A stretch of 64,000 bases of DNA from Prorocentrum cordatum (taxonomy: Eukaryota; Sar; Dinophyceae; Prorocentrales; Prorocentraceae), in assembly GCA_963575745.1 (NCBI GenBank), contig CAUYUJ010016141.1:31947-95946 (forward strand), read 5' to 3'. Below the pieces are notes generated by a model. The model was not told where the DNA came from. It worked only from the letters and a program-made list of their open reading frames with translations, and searched no databases. Each line of letters starts with the position of its first letter. Position 1 is the stretch's first letter. This document shows, in pieces, positions 1 to 10,837 of this stretch. A program made the position numbers and the translations under genes.

Positions 1-411
1 GGCCGCGAGATGGCGGGGGTGCCCGCGGACTCTGATGCTGCAGTGCCAGCGACAGAGGAGGGGCTACAAGTGATGCTCCATCCGCGCGTCATTGGTGATC
101 CGATATGCGGAGAGCCATGCGACGACGACCCTATGCGGGGAAGCCCGCGCGATGCTGGTGACCTTTCCGAACGTGCTCAATATGGCCTTGGGCATGGCGA
201 AGATTATCGCTTCGCGTTCGTATTGCACTTCCTGTCTACGGGCCGCGCAGCGCCCGCTCTCGTGGCTCACGGCGCCCGCGCCCTCCTGGCGCGAGGGCCC
301 CGATGACTCCGCCTAGACGGGGGCGCTCGCGGGGAAATCCGCCGCAGGTCGAGGGTCAGCCAGGCGAGGCCGAAGGCCGCGGCGTGCAGCTCCTCGTCAG
401 CCACGAAGATC

Positions 412-711
412 ATGGGTTGGCTCGCCAATATTTCAGCATCAACCATGCAGTACTGGCTCGACGAAGGCTGGGCCGAACGCGACATCCACCACTGGTATTC
501 ACTTCGCAAGATTGCGCGGGGTGCTGATGGCGAGACCGTCTGTGCCAGCACAATTTTTGGTACAGAGTCGGCCGCTGCGCTTGCAGGAAGGGCGGCAAGA
601 AGGGCCACTGTTCAGGACCGAGGAAAATACTGGTGCCAGGTCTGCAGCTGTGAACATTTTGCAGACCGCAGACCCGCGTGTCCGATGGGGCGTCCTTCCT
701 GGGAGCCCTAA
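412..711 (+). pseudogene. Unrecognised coding fragment with Cys/His cluster
   Basis: A 99-codon frame whose C-terminal part carries a C-x2-C-x-C-x-H spacing (CQVCSCEHF) followed by another Cys, which could bind zinc. I do not recognise the family. It is the most protein-like of several overlapping frames at the left edge, but it lies in a stretch where neighbouring frames switch every few hundred bases, so it is more likely a piece of a decayed gene than a complete one. No splice sites or promoter are evident. Confidence 0.25.
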
Positions 712-855
712 CTTTGAGAAGACACCGTGGGTCTGGTCTCATGGAGATGGTTTGGGCCGCAAGGTAAATCCGACCAACCGTTTTCCTAGACTAGGCTTGA
801 CCGAAGCTCATTGCCGGCCGATCACCGAAGACGAGGCGCCATTCGTTGAGCAAAG

Positions 856-1430
856 GTGGAAGAACCTCGACAACAATCACCGCCTCAAGCGGTGCAAGAG
901 GCATCGCCTGCGGGGCAGCCCGCTTCTTCCTCCCAGGAAAGTGTTGGTCCTCTGATGGGCGATGCAAGGGCTGACGGCCCTGTCCGTGCTGAGGCAGATG
1001 ACCGTGCTGCTGCTGTTCATGGTTCAGAATTTACCTACAGCAGTGAGTCAACCGATGCGGATTTGAACTTCACCCAACCAGTGACGGAGACATGGACGCA
1101 GCGCCTGGTGCACTTGTGTCGTATCGCGCCAGATGCATTGGATGGCTAGGCACCAAGGTGCTGTGCCAGCTGGGCGACGGACACCATCAGTTGGCCATTA
1201 GAAGCAGTGCTAAGATCAAGAACGTGCCACTTTGCAAGTCAGAAAGGAAACCTACCCCAGAGACATCTCCATCGAGAGATGCGTGGAAACCTGCGGCGTC
1301 TTCAAATGCGGGGGCACCCGCTGCAGAACCGCCCAGGGTCCCGAATCCTCCGAAGAAGCGATTTGAGGAGGACGTCGACCTATCCCCATCACCAAGCGCG
1401 CCAAGGTCACCACTTCCAGCATCATCTTAA
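856..1430 (+). pseudogene. Broken Pro/Ala/Ser-rich ORF with AGxPA insertions
   Basis: Two overlapping frames (856-1149 and 1092-1430) make up this piece. The first contains PAGQPASS at the 909-923 palindrome and the second NAGAPAAEPP at the 1307-1321 palindrome. Both palindromes are read in the same phase relative to their own ORF, which argues that these are the authentic frames and that a frameshift lies between about 1092 and 1149. The second frame ends in a Lys/Arg then Asp/Ser-rich tail (PPKKRFEEDVDL). The composition suggests a disordered linker. No domain was recognised. Confidence 0.35.
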
Positions 1431-1550
1431 TACAAGAAGAGGACTGGTCCAGCGGAAACCGACCCTGGAAGCAACAAGTCGCAAAGGTCTGCGGGGGGAC
1501 CCGCTTGCAGGCGGCGCCCCAGGGGGCCGGCAGCGGCCTTAGCAGCAGCA

Positions 1551-1814
1551 GTGTTCCAAGGCAGCAGCGCCCCCGCGCCGACGGAACCTGCGCGCTTGCG
1601 CGGCCCAGCTCCTGGCAGGGCCCACGGGGGAACAGGCTGGGCGCCGTCGCTGGGCGGTGCAACCGCCGCGGCTGTGACCTTTGCAAGGGCGCCCGCTGAA
1701 CCGTCCTCTGCGTTTGCGGGGCAACCTGCTGCTGCCCCTGAATTGGCAGAGGGAAGCAGGCGATTCTGGGAAACCCTGGGCACCCTGAACCAGATGATGG
1801 CCAACCCATCCTGA
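1551..1814 (+). pseudogene. Ala/Pro-rich fragment with AGQPA
   Basis: An 87-codon fragment containing FAGQPAAAPE at the palindrome at 1715-1729. It looks like the continuation, in another frame, of the disordered Ala/Pro-rich protein seen at 856-1430. It stops shortly before the phosphotransferase-like domain at 2.1 kb. No family was recognised. The reverse-strand frames here (1252-2183) are GC-rich shadows. Confidence 0.25.
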
Positions 1815-2041
1815 AGGCCCCATGCCCCTGGCGGCGCTGACCGAGGCCGGGCGGTGCAATGCAATGTAGAATGTACCGCCGCGCGCGCTGATAAAGGTGC
1901 TCTTGGCCGTCGGCGCGCCCGCGATATTTTGTGAAAGAGCTTGCCTTTCGCTTCGAATCCGAGGAGGAGTGTTCAGTGCAAATGCTGCATGAGGCGCCCG
2001 AGCGAACACGGTATGCGCTGTTGCTCGGAGTGGCTCGCCAC

Positions 2042-2064
2042 AGCCACTCGGCTCAAGCCATTTT
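2042..2064 (+). other. Possible decayed spliced-leader relict
   Basis: AGCCACTCGGCTCAAG at 2042-2057 followed at once by CCATTTT resembles the end of the dinoflagellate spliced leader (which ends AGCCATTTTGGCTCAAG) followed by the start of a second copy, the pattern expected of a retroposed mRNA. It lies about 35 bases before the 2098 ORF. The match is imperfect and may be chance. Confidence 0.2.
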
Positions 2065-2097
2065 ACCGCGGCAGGCTCTCTGACCAGTTGATCAGCT

Positions 2098-2871
2098 GTG
2101 TCGTGCGACGAGTTCGACGGTTGGGTGGGCCTCGGAGACCTGCTGGAAAATTGGCCGCCAGAAAGACGCGAGCAATGGCGCATTCATCGCCTGGGCGACA
2201 TGAAGAAATGCCTCCGAGGCCAGCGCTGGGCATATCATGCACCGGCTGTGCTCGACCTCTGCGGGGTGATCGACGACAACTCCCGCGTGCAGAAGAGCGG
2301 GCTTCAGGTGAGGAAGCTCAAGTTTTGCGGGGAAGCTCGCCCAAGGTACTTCTTGCGTCCCAGCGTCGGAGGCAGCGATCCAGGCATCAGATGCCCGGAA
2401 TTTCTGTGCTCGCGGGTAACGAGCCTGAACGAGCCGGGGGCGCCGTGCTACTTCGTCCGCGGTGCGCAATGGGTAAACGTCCCGAACATACTACATGTTG
2501 GTCCGTCTTGCCGCAGTGGGGGCATTGCCAAGGGGAGAGGCAGGCAGATGATTCGCGGATGCCCGTACTTACCGGGAGATGGGCGGATTCAAGCAGGCCC
2601 GCGGATGGATTCCAAAGTTTTGATCATGGTAAGCCTCAAGAGCCTACTTCGTGACAACATCCCGGTGTGGCGGTCTGCCGACGACATCATCATGGCGTCG
2701 GGTATCCGTGGCAGGATTCCGCCATGCCATAATATTCGACTTATTGGCATCAAGCCTAAGAGCGACCCGTGCAAATTCGATCGAGTTGGACAGGTGTGGG
2801 TCAACGAATTGTATCTTGGAGACAACCAGCGGGGTAACCTGCCTGATTCCATTCCTGTGCCAAAGGAATAG
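2098..2871 (+). pseudogene. Tpt1/KptA-like RNA 2'-phosphotransferase domain, degraded
   Basis: A 257-codon frame. The C-terminal third (about residues 155-225) has the order typical of the Tpt1/KptA ADP-ribosyl-transfer fold: NVPNIL then a GG-rich turn and a conserved Arg, then KVLIMVSLKSLLRDN, then VWRSADDIIMASG and IPP, which matches the family's final strands (hydrophobic strand, YRS-x-(N/D)-x-VI-x-T, hydrophobic-PP). The N-terminal part has DGWVGLGDLL, like the winged-helix lobe. Tpt1 enzymes remove the splice-junction 2'-phosphate from tRNA using NAD+. The catalytic His-x-Thr expected before NVPNIL is replaced by R-G-A, so this copy is probably inactive. The frame opens after stops upstream, so the true start is missing. 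Dinoflagellate mobile or retroposed ORFs of this fold exist, to my knowledge. Confidence 0.5.
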
Positions 2872-2882
2872 TATGAGTATCC

Positions 2883-3547
2883 ATGCGAGGCTTCAACACT
2901 GAAAGGATGGATTGTGCCTGGACCTCTCCAGAACCTCTTGATCCTGTCTTGACACCCGCGGCGGAGGTAGAACATGCCGCTGTATTCATGATGCAAGAGG
3001 TGAATCAAGCGGGCGCACCTGCGGGGGGCTCGGATGGGTCATGGATCCAGGCTCAGAGCGCTGACCTGTCTAGCATGACACCCGGCGGAGTTACGCCGAA
3101 CGACGGATTGTATGCGAGCGTCCCGTGGCGTGCTCAGGCACAGCAGTTGCCGGCATCTGCGGGGCCACCCGCCGCGTTCGCGCCCATGTGCAGGGCCGCG
3201 ACCCCATGCGGCACTCCGCGGGGCTCTGGGGGTACCACAGTCTGTAGGCCAGACCCCGCAGCATCAGGATAGATCCTCAGCGCTACCAAGCCTTGCGAGC
3301 TACATCGCCATTTGCATCTCCACGTGCCGTTGCGGGGCAACCTGCTATTACAGACCAGGAGTCTGCCCAGAGGGCCGAGAGCCTATTGGGGCAGCAACAG
3401 TGGATGCACAGGCAGATGCGTGAGTCTATGGAGAACATGAGGCGGGGCGGCATTGACCTCCCGAGCGCCAACTGGACTTCTCCCTGGGAATGCGTTCCAG
3501 ACGTGAATCCTTCACCTGATCTTCCTTGTAGATATGGGGATACATAG
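2883..3547 (+). pseudogene. Gln/Met-rich fragment with AGxPA motifs
   Basis: Two successive frames. 2883-3272 contains QAGAPAGG and SAGPPAAFAP; 3293-3547 contains VAGQPAITD and then a Gln/Met/Arg-rich helical stretch (QRAESLLGQQQW followed by MHRQMRESMENMRR) that could form a short coiled coil. The AGxPA phase marks the coding frame in each part, and a frameshift falls between 3272 and 3293. No known domain was recognised. It lies just after the phosphotransferase-like ORF and may belong to the same decayed polyprotein. Confidence 0.3.
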
Positions 3548-3743
3548 CAGCATTCTTCCGTCGCCCGATGTGCGATCCGACGGCCGCTGAAAGGCTTGTT
3601 GCGCCGCCTATGGATGCACCTATGTTTCCTGGCTAACACTCTCAGGAGACTGGCTTTTCTCGGGTCGGCATGCAACCTGAGAGCCCGTACTTTCGGGAAA
3701 CGGCCAGTGATTTCTATCGGTCCCAGTTGACAGGGGGGGCCAG

Positions 3744-4079
3744 ATGCGAATCCGGTATCCCGGACCAGGTGCCCCATTGCGGGTATCTGGCAGCTCCCAT
3801 GGACCAGGAGGTCAATCGTCGCGGCCCAGAGCTGGTGGCACCCACGTCTATGGGAGAGCTGCGTCCCGAGATCTTGGCCATCTGCGAGGCGCATCCGGCC
3901 AACCTCTCAATGCAACTGGATCGCCGGCGACGCAATCAGGAGCGACAGCTGCGCCGCGTGATGAATCGTGCGGGACACCCGCTGCCCCTACAGCTGCAGG
4001 GCAACCCGCCCTGAGCCTATCGGCAGCGGTTGCGATGGGATCAATGCCTGTGAGGCCGCAAATGGCAGAGTCGGCGTGA
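3744..4079 (+). pseudogene. Basic fragment with AGQPA tail
   Basis: A 111-codon frame ending with TAAGQPALSLS, where a variant of the 15-bp palindrome (GCAGGGCAACCCGC) is read in the usual AGQPA phase. The overlapping frame at 3670-4014 (MQPESPYFRETASDFYRSQL) is equally protein-like up to about 3940, so a frameshift probably lies near there. No family was recognised. Confidence 0.25.
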
Positions 4080-4164
4080 GATGGGAGAATCCACGCTTGA
4101 TCGACAGACGCGTGTCGGGCCATCGGCAACGCCACCGATCATAAGTGACTGTGACTTTATCCAG

Positions 4165-4557
4165 TGTGTCATTTGCCTGGAAGAGTTCACATGCCACGAC
4201 GAGGTGTGGATTCTCCCCAGTGTGGTCATATTTCACGCGTAGTGCTGGGATCGCGTGGCGCACGCACGCGTGGGGCGACAGCTGGAAGAAGTGCCAAACT
4301 TGGCACCATGCGCTATTTGCAGTTGTGTAGGTCTCGTCGCAGCTGAGGTTTATTATGCCCTTGCTAGGGCGCAAAGCGCAGTGGATCGACGTGAAACAAT
4401 ACTCCGCGGAGCTGAATCGCATCGCGGCGATGATGACAGGCACTGCAGCAGCTGCAGAGCCACCAGCTGCATCTGCGGGGCAACCTGCTGCGTCCTCCAA
4501 TGTGGCAGAATCCAACAGCCGCGATGCCAACCGCTGAAGTGCGAATGCCTCTGGTAG
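4165..4557 (+). pseudogene. RING-H2 zinc-finger remnant
   Basis: Frame 1 reads CVICLEEF followed by DEVWILP and FHA, then a stop, then CWDRVAHARVGRQLEEVP and CAIC. This is the RING-H2 layout C-x2-C ... H ... C ... C-x2-C of ubiquitin E3 ligases, which bind two zinc ions and recruit E2 enzymes. The central C-x-H is present as TGTGGTCAT at 4221-4229 but out of frame, so small indels flank it. A TAG at 4240-4242 sits where HAQC normally has Gln. The 3' part includes SAGQPAAS in another frame (palindrome at 4473-4487). The finger is therefore recognisable but broken. The substrate-binding part, if any, is not identifiable. Confidence 0.5.
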
Positions 4558-4607
4558 CCGAATGAGCAGCTACTGCAGGGTCACCTGCCGCAGCGACCCC
4601 AGCAGGG

Positions 4608-5597
4608 TTGCCTGCCAGTGAGGCATTGTTGAGGCGTGTAGAGAGATCCACTGAAGCAAGCATGCACTGGCTTCGCACGCCAAGCGGCAGTGTGTGGGGA
4701 GGCCCGCTACGCACGCGCAGAGCCGAGAGCCTGGCGAGTTCGCGCAGCGGTGCCAGTGCCATATTTGAGCGTGGCATGCTATGCGCGGTGCTGATGGTCA
4801 ATCCAGATGGGCAGACAGCCGTGCGTGCTGAAGAGGACACCTTTGAGAACATCCCACTTGCGGAACAGCAGCCCTATAGATATGACGAGTGCCCGTCTTC
4901 ATGGATCTTCCAGAAGCATCCTTTCACAAAAGAAGCCAGGGGGTACACGAATGTCTTTACCTCTATGACGAGGGCTCAGTGGGTTTTGGATGGAGGGTTC
5001 CGTAAGGGCATGCACGGCGCAACACTGTCCACTGTGCCAGGCATATTCGGTGAACGACATGAGTTAGCCCTGGCAGCGAACAGTGGAACCACGGTGGATG
5101 GAGTACTGACTATGTGATTGGACATTGGCAGCATCATCAACATCATTGGTTTGACACCTGCACAGACATTCGAGCGAGTTTCACGCTTCGATGGTCACGA
5201 CATCGAGAAGCTGGATCTGGCAAAGACGCTGTATGTGACTGGAGTGGCGCATGGGGCCGCCGTTTGCGACAAGTCGATGTATTGCAAGATTGCGCGCAGG
5301 GAGAGGGGCGACTCCGCGGGGGCATCCGCCATTGCCTGGCTAGACACCTACTCAGCCAATGTGGCAGAGGGATCTGGCAATGATTTCCCTGCAGCCCTGG
5401 TTTTAAGGAGCATGTCAAACATGCGCGCTATCTGGATCCTTGAGCAAAGGCACGAGGATATGATCATCCCAGGTACCGACATGCACAGGCTCCTCCTTGG
5501 TAAAAGCGCCAGGGTGCTGGACTTGATAGAGACGCCGTCAGGGTATTCGGCGATAAGGTCGACGAGTATGGTGTCACAACAGAGGCCAGTGGCTTGA
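4608..5597 (+). pseudogene. Broken ORF of unknown function (two frames)
   Basis: 4608-5117 (169 codons) and 5118-5597 (159 codons) abut, and the codon use and composition look protein-like in both, so they are probably one gene with a frameshift or stop near 5115. The first part has mixed hydrophobic/acidic segments (DGQTAVRAEEDTFENIP); the second has IINIIGLTPAQTFERVSRF and contains SAGASAIAWLD at a palindrome variant near 5316. No family was recognised. Position after the RING remnant could mean one composite decayed gene, which is inference. Confidence 0.35.
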
Positions 5598-5631
5598 GAG
5601 CGTTTGCTGTTTTCAGCCAACCCTCAGTGCG

Positions 5632-6355
5632 ATGGGGGCACCCGTGCTCGTCAAGGAGGTCGCGCATGTGGAGCCGATGGCGGGGCAACCTGTATCCAGC
5701 AATGCGGGGGCGCCCGATAGTAACGATTCCCCCGCATATATGATGTCCCTGGACACAAAGGGCATCAGTGACTCCATCAACGCGGAGACGTTTCTTTACA
5801 CGATCCAGTCTATGGTGAACAACTTCTTCAAGACCTGGTATCGCAGGAATACGACGTATGGGAACAGCCCCCACGCCTGCCGATCAGGACTTTGCCTTGC
5901 GGAACTTGCATGCGAAGATCTATCGGGCTTTCTATGGTGGGGGCAGCGCGTGGGCGCCTCCCGACGACGCCGCGTGGCAACCTGCTGTAGTGAGCGACGC
6001 TGCCGAGAAGCATGTTATCTTTACTTCGAGCAGCACGGGTGCCCGGACGCCCCCATCGCTTGAGAATGGGTGACGGGGGCAGGCGCGCGCCGCGGCCACT
6101 CGCGCTTGCCCGGACAGGCCGAACACTGAGGTGCTGTCTTCAGGCGCGGGGGCACCTGCGTACTTTTCACAGGCGCCGGCTGTGCGCGACAGGGGCAGCG
6201 GCGGGCCCGGCTGCGCGGCTGCCGCAGAAGAAGATCGGTTATCTCATCATTATCGCTCTCGTGCCCTTGGTATTGAAGATATGCGAACAGCTTGCGCTGA
6301 ACTCCGAGCTCGAGGATACATGTGTGATCGTATTACGCACAGAGGCTATGTATGA
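5632..6355 (+). pseudogene. Fragments with tandem AGQPV/AGAP motifs
   Basis: The frame at 5632-6063 carries two adjacent palindromes (5680-5692 and 5703-5716), read PMAGQPVSSNAGAPD, followed by a plausible helical stretch (INAETFLYTIQSMVNNFF). The frame at 6131-6355 carries GAGAPAYFSQAP (palindrome 6145-6159) and an acidic/helical tail. Frames change between the two parts. An overlapping frame at 6012-6431 has a hydrophobic run (YLIIIALVPLVLKI), which may be a shadow. No family was recognised. Confidence 0.3.
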
Positions 6356-6431
6356 TTTCTACTGGTACACAGTACTGAGGTGGCTTACAACCAGGGGATT
6401 ACCAGCTAATGTGGGTGGCAACGCCCGCTGA

Positions 6432-7289
6432 CTGGCATGTGCGATTGCCTGGGAAGCGTTCGGGAACACATTATCAACGTAATAATCCCAAATATTATGA
6501 CCAAAGCTCGGGTTCTACGTATATCGATAGCACTTGTGAGGCGCCCAGGACATTTCTGGAAATTCGGTGCTATGCGCGATTCCATGGAATATTTAGGCTT
6601 GCAAGTCATGCGTATGCGCTGTTGTCACTTCGGTCTGAAGTGCGACCGTCCAAGTCGTTTACCGAGCGTTTCAAACCCGCAGGTAGCGACCACCTGCGTG
6701 CGCATTCTGACCGACTTGTGTAAATTCACGCGCCAAACTGCAGGGGGGCCCCCGTGACGCGCAGAGCATCAGTTATATTGGCATGGCCAGGGCGCCCAGA
6801 GGGCGGAATGGCCAAAACAAACATTTGCTATCAGGGCTGCAAGAGAAATCGTGCATGCACTGTGCATATCAGCGTGCACGTGCAAGGACAAAGGAGCTCG
6901 AATGTACGTCCAGTCTCCCAAGAATGGCCCTGCCCCCAATGGGATCAGGTGGTGCGCCGGGTGACGGTGAACAATGATGACAATACTATATACAAGGCGT
7001 TCAGGTTCAAGATCAACCTATCGGGTATGATTGCAATGCGCCCTTTCCAAACGGTGTGACGAACGTTCGTATTCGATTGTACTGGGGGCCTCCGGCGCCA
7101 GTCCTGCTTGGAAACGAGGGGCAGCGACCGCGCAGGGCATCTTCCGCTCTTTTCGATTTTGCGTGGCCGCGCGCTACCCCCGATTGCCGAATTACCGAAA
7201 CTTGCGCTTCATCCGATACTGAACAACAACAGATATCACGGCCAACGGATGCCCGCATGAAGCGAAAGGAAAAGCAGAAAGCTAATTAA
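6432..7289. other. No gene recognised
   Basis: Only short overlapping frames on both strands. One weak 15-bp palindrome lies at 6742-6756. I see no domain, repeat array or RNA gene. Confidence 0.4.
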
Positions 7290-7413
7290 GGAGCCGGCAG
7301 CAAACCATGCAAGATACCCAAAGTAGCCGAAGACGGCAACGACGATTGTGACGAGGACCTGAAGGGCCTCGGGTGTGGTGCCTACTGCGCCGTCGTTCGC
7401 CTAGACACCGACA

Positions 7414-7970
7414 GTGACGACGATGAGGAGACCTTCATCGCACTACCAGTGGGGTTACCTGTGGATACACATGCCGATGTTGTCCATGACCCCAACCTTG
7501 TGTTACGGACGACATAACAAGGTAGACGTGCTGGAACCATGTGGAGGTAATGGGGGAGTATCGCAGTTAGCCTCCTGCCGAGGTTTATCCTCAGGTGGAA
7601 ATCTCGATACACGTTCCTTTTGCGACCTTGGTAACAAGGAAGTCCAGGACGCAGTTATGCATTATTTGGATGTGTGCTTCGTCAGCGTTGTTATATTACA
7701 ACCTGACTGCATGCCAGCTGGACTGCCGTCCTACTTCAAGTCTAAAGTCAACTAGGACACGTGGCATGAAAACCACAAGGAAGACCTTCCACGCTTCAAG
7801 TTCTGTGGAATCGTTGCCGCGCGCCAAAATGACTCCGACGGCTTTACTTGCGAGAACAACCGGTGGGTATTTGGGTGGACGAAATATCACCGTGGACTAC
7901 GTTGGCCAAGCGCGAGGGCATTTGCAAAACGAACATGGGCCATTGTACTGCGGGTCCTCGCGAATCCCTT
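7414..7970 (+). pseudogene. Methyltransferase-like N-terminal domain of the copia element
   Basis: The frame has DVLEPCGGNGGVSQLA (from 7525), which resembles an S-adenosylmethionine-binding motif I, then RGLSSGGNLD and CDLGNKEVQDAV, then VVILQPDCMPAG at the place of a catalytic-loop motif IV (cytosine methyltransferases have Pro-Cys there; here Pro-Asp-Cys). After a TAG at 7753-7755, where a Tyr would be expected, the same frame continues DTWHENHKEDLP and FKFCG. I know this segment as a standard N-terminal part of dinoflagellate copia ORFs. Cytosine methyltransferases have been reported in dinoflagellate retrotransposons, but whether this diverged domain is a methyltransferase is inference. 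Confidence 0.45.
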
Positions 7971-7994
7971 GGGGATTAATGCGCAGACCTACTG

Positions 7995-9515
7995 ATGGTG
8001 GCCAACCACCGTCTCTTGCTGACACCCGTCGAGAGGGCGCGGTGCACGGGCCATCATCAGCCTGCGTCGGTTTGTAACAAGGACCTGACCAGGGCAGCCC
8101 AATATACTCCGAAGATGCAGTCCCTCTTCGTCGAAGAAGTTCAAATTGCACATGACTTCCTAGTGAATTGCGCTCCCTCTCGTGATCATCCTCATTCATC
8201 TTCTGTTCTCGTCGCAAACAAAGGAGGGTTGGACTTAGATGGCCCAACTATCCGTCGGCTTCCCGACGGATCGATCACGAGACCGCCCTCAGGAGGAAGG
8301 GGATGTCCAGCATGTGCGGACAGCGTCAACATGCATTCCCCCTCACACGATAGGAACCCAAAACATTGCAGGTGGTGCGATAGGGAGGATTACCACTGGG
8401 AGTGCCCAAGCTGCAGGAAGAACTATGGTCCGGCTAAACCTGGTCACTTACTTGCGCCTGGCAAATGCAAATTTGCCGAACCGTGGAAGCTGCCTGACAA
8501 CCGCGGACAGGAGCCTCCGGCTCCTGTTGGATCGGCAGAACCACCACCTGTGGCGGCAGCAGCATCCGAGGCACCAGCCGCCCAACACATTGCGCGGCTA
8601 CGAGCTCCGATGCCTGGCCCCAGAGCTGGACCAACAGCAGGTGCCAGCAGCCACGACATCACAGTCGGCAGACATGCTGCTAAACCCGCTGCGGGGCAAC
8701 CTGCCTCGAGTGGAGCTGGCAGCTCGGGCGATCGCAGACGGTTATCACAAATAGTAGCCAGACGAGGTCGACAGCAAGGAGGGGATCCACCTCCACCGCC
8801 ACCTGCGGGTGACCCTGCTGCTCGTCCAAGACTTCCAGACTGGTCGTGGTTCGCTGTGCAGATTAGTGTACAGAACCGACGCAGCCTTGATCCAAGCGTG
8901 GTAACGCGCGAGTTACGAAAACTGTACTTACGGTGGTTCCACGCCAAAGAGCCTAAGATGAGACTCATCTTAACCAAGGCTGGTCTGGACAACGTCAGGG
9001 TGAATCTGATAAATGGCGTCTGTGATTCATGTCGGGAGTCCGGGGCTTGGGAAAAACCAGGACGCGTCGTTATGCCGTCTATTGCGCTACCTGGCAAGTT
9101 CAATGAAGAAGTCGAATGCGATGTAATGTTGTACAAGCAGGAACACAAACACTTTCACATAATTGATCGTTGCGTCGACATGGTCCTGGAAGCGAGATGC
9201 CATATAAAACTTTGTCCAGCATCATGCATGCGTATCATCAGTGCTGGATGCAATTCGGACAGGCCAAAGTACTTTACTCCGACGAACAGGGTGCACTTAA
9301 CAACGACACCACAACATAAGTATTCAAGGCAAGGTACTGAGCTAAGGATACGCGCGCGTGGACAACGCGCTGCAAAAAGTGAAGCCTGGAGCGGCGTACT
9401 ACGACACCTGCTTCGCGTCATGGGCGCTGAACTCAACAGGTTAGACATGCCCCTTGTGTTCACACGTCCACAGCATGAAGCCTCATTTGCTTCCAACGCG
9501 TCTACCTTTTTTTAA
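7995..9515 (+). pseudogene. Gag-pre-integrase / integrase core region (copia pol)
   Basis: 506 codons. Residues about 1-70 continue the conserved N-terminal block (ANHRLLLTPVERARC). Then come two Cys/His clusters (GCPACADSVNMH; HCRWC...HWECPSC), a Pro/Ala-rich linker with KPAAGQPASSG (palindrome at 8690), and from residue about 295 the integrase: LRKLYLRWFHAKEPKMR, NGVCDSCRESG as the zinc-binding C-x2-C, and VECDVMLYKQEHKHFHIIDRC with the first catalytic Asp. The second Asp (LYSDEQGAL) lies in frame 2 at 9224-9330, and the ORF resumes with SEAWSGVLRHLL, which carries the third catalytic residue Glu. So a frame-2 excursion interrupts the core and the enzyme is broken. Confidence 0.65.
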
Positions 9516-10236
9516 TGCGGTTTCTGCATGCACCGCACTGTTTGGGCGGCAGCCAGCGATGCTACCCGACTTGCCTGTTCTGGACCATGAACAGCAGACG
9601 CAAACATTCGACCACACTCGAGAACAGACTATCCGCCAGGTAAGAATTGAGGCTGCCACTCAAGCCGCTGCAGTAGCCAATGCCAATCGTGCACTACGGA
9701 CCAAGGCCACTATCACGGGTCAGCATTACTATGACGAAGGAGATCTGGTTGACTATCATCGTCCCATAATCACAGAGGACGACGGGGGAGGCTGGAATGG
9801 CCCTTTCCCGGTCGTGCGAGACGATGCCGACAGGGGTCAAGTCATCATCGGAGTGGGGAATCGCGATGTACAAGTCCAATGCGGCGACGCACGACATTCA
9901 CTAAACATCGAAGCTTCGATCGCTCGTGAAATCGGCTCAGACAACGCAGCACTACGGTGTGTGTTGACCTTCGTGGCCAGTCTACCTGCGGGGCGACCTT
10001 CTATGACATGTGGCTATATCCATAACAGAAAGGGAATGCTCCAGATGACACGTGCGAGCCGACTACCTCCTAAAGCACACTTAGCTCTTCAATGCCTCAT
10101 CAGGAACTTCTTTCGTGTCGAGAACGTAGTGTCCGTCAGGCTAGCTAAGGGTATTCACGAGCAGCTTCTGGTGGCTTATGCTGACAGTTTTACACTGGTG
10201 CGCTATGACAACGACGTGAGTTCAGGCTTCCACTAG
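9454..10236 (+). pseudogene. Integrase C-terminal domain of the copia element
   Basis: 260 codons continuing pol after a frameshift around 9500. It contains ALFGRQPAMLPDLP, a motif that follows the integrase core in this element type, then a helical Ala-rich stretch and YYDEGDLVDYHRP...GGWNGPFPVV...VGNRDVQVQ, a small beta-barrel resembling the C-terminal DNA-binding domain. LPAGRPSM marks the palindrome at 9987. The tail is less conserved. The downstream linker changes frame. Confidence 0.55.
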
Positions 10237-10319
10237 CACGAAGCCGACGGTGCTGCCTGAAACGTATATGATCTAGCTGGATCAGCACATTCGAGGACCA
10301 TCCAATGCCTGAAGTCCAT

Positions 10320-10837
10320 TAAACCTCGAGCGGGATTCGACCAGGAAGTGACGAAGTCTGAAGAACTGGCTGAAGCACCGGCACAAGACAACGACGCGAG
10401 AGAAGCTCCAGGCGCCGAACCACCGCAGGAGGGCGGGCGGCTTCCTACAACTAATGAGGACTTAGAAGCCGACCTCGAGGCGCATATCATGGATGTGGTG
10501 CGCAGAACTGAATGAGGAAAGAGAGCTACTGGAGGCACTTCCAATAGACGACCTCTACACTGTACCCGCACAGATGATCATTTGCAACGATGTGCTGGCC
10601 ACGGCAGCTGAAGAACAGCGGGGGCACCTGCCTATGTGGGCCAATCCACATGCCATCGGCACAACTGAGACATATCAGGTCCCACTGTACTCCACGGACG
10701 AAGACGAGACATACGGATTGGACGTTTACGATCATGCACAATACATAGAACTCTGCTTCACAGCAGACATGTCAAGGGTGGCCCTATCCGAACAACAGCG
10801 CAAGATATTGAACATCGACCGTGAGGCCGCCGTGTGA
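10320..10837 (+). pseudogene. Acidic linker between integrase and reverse transcriptase
   Basis: The first frame (10320-10500) reads acidic/Pro/Ala-rich sequence (SEELAEAPAQDNDAREAPG). The frame 10493-10837 has LNEERELLEALP, then EDETYGLDVYDHAQYIEL and LSEQQRKIL. The position and composition fit the variable connector of copia pol. There is a frameshift between the two pieces and no catalytic motif. Confidence 0.4.
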
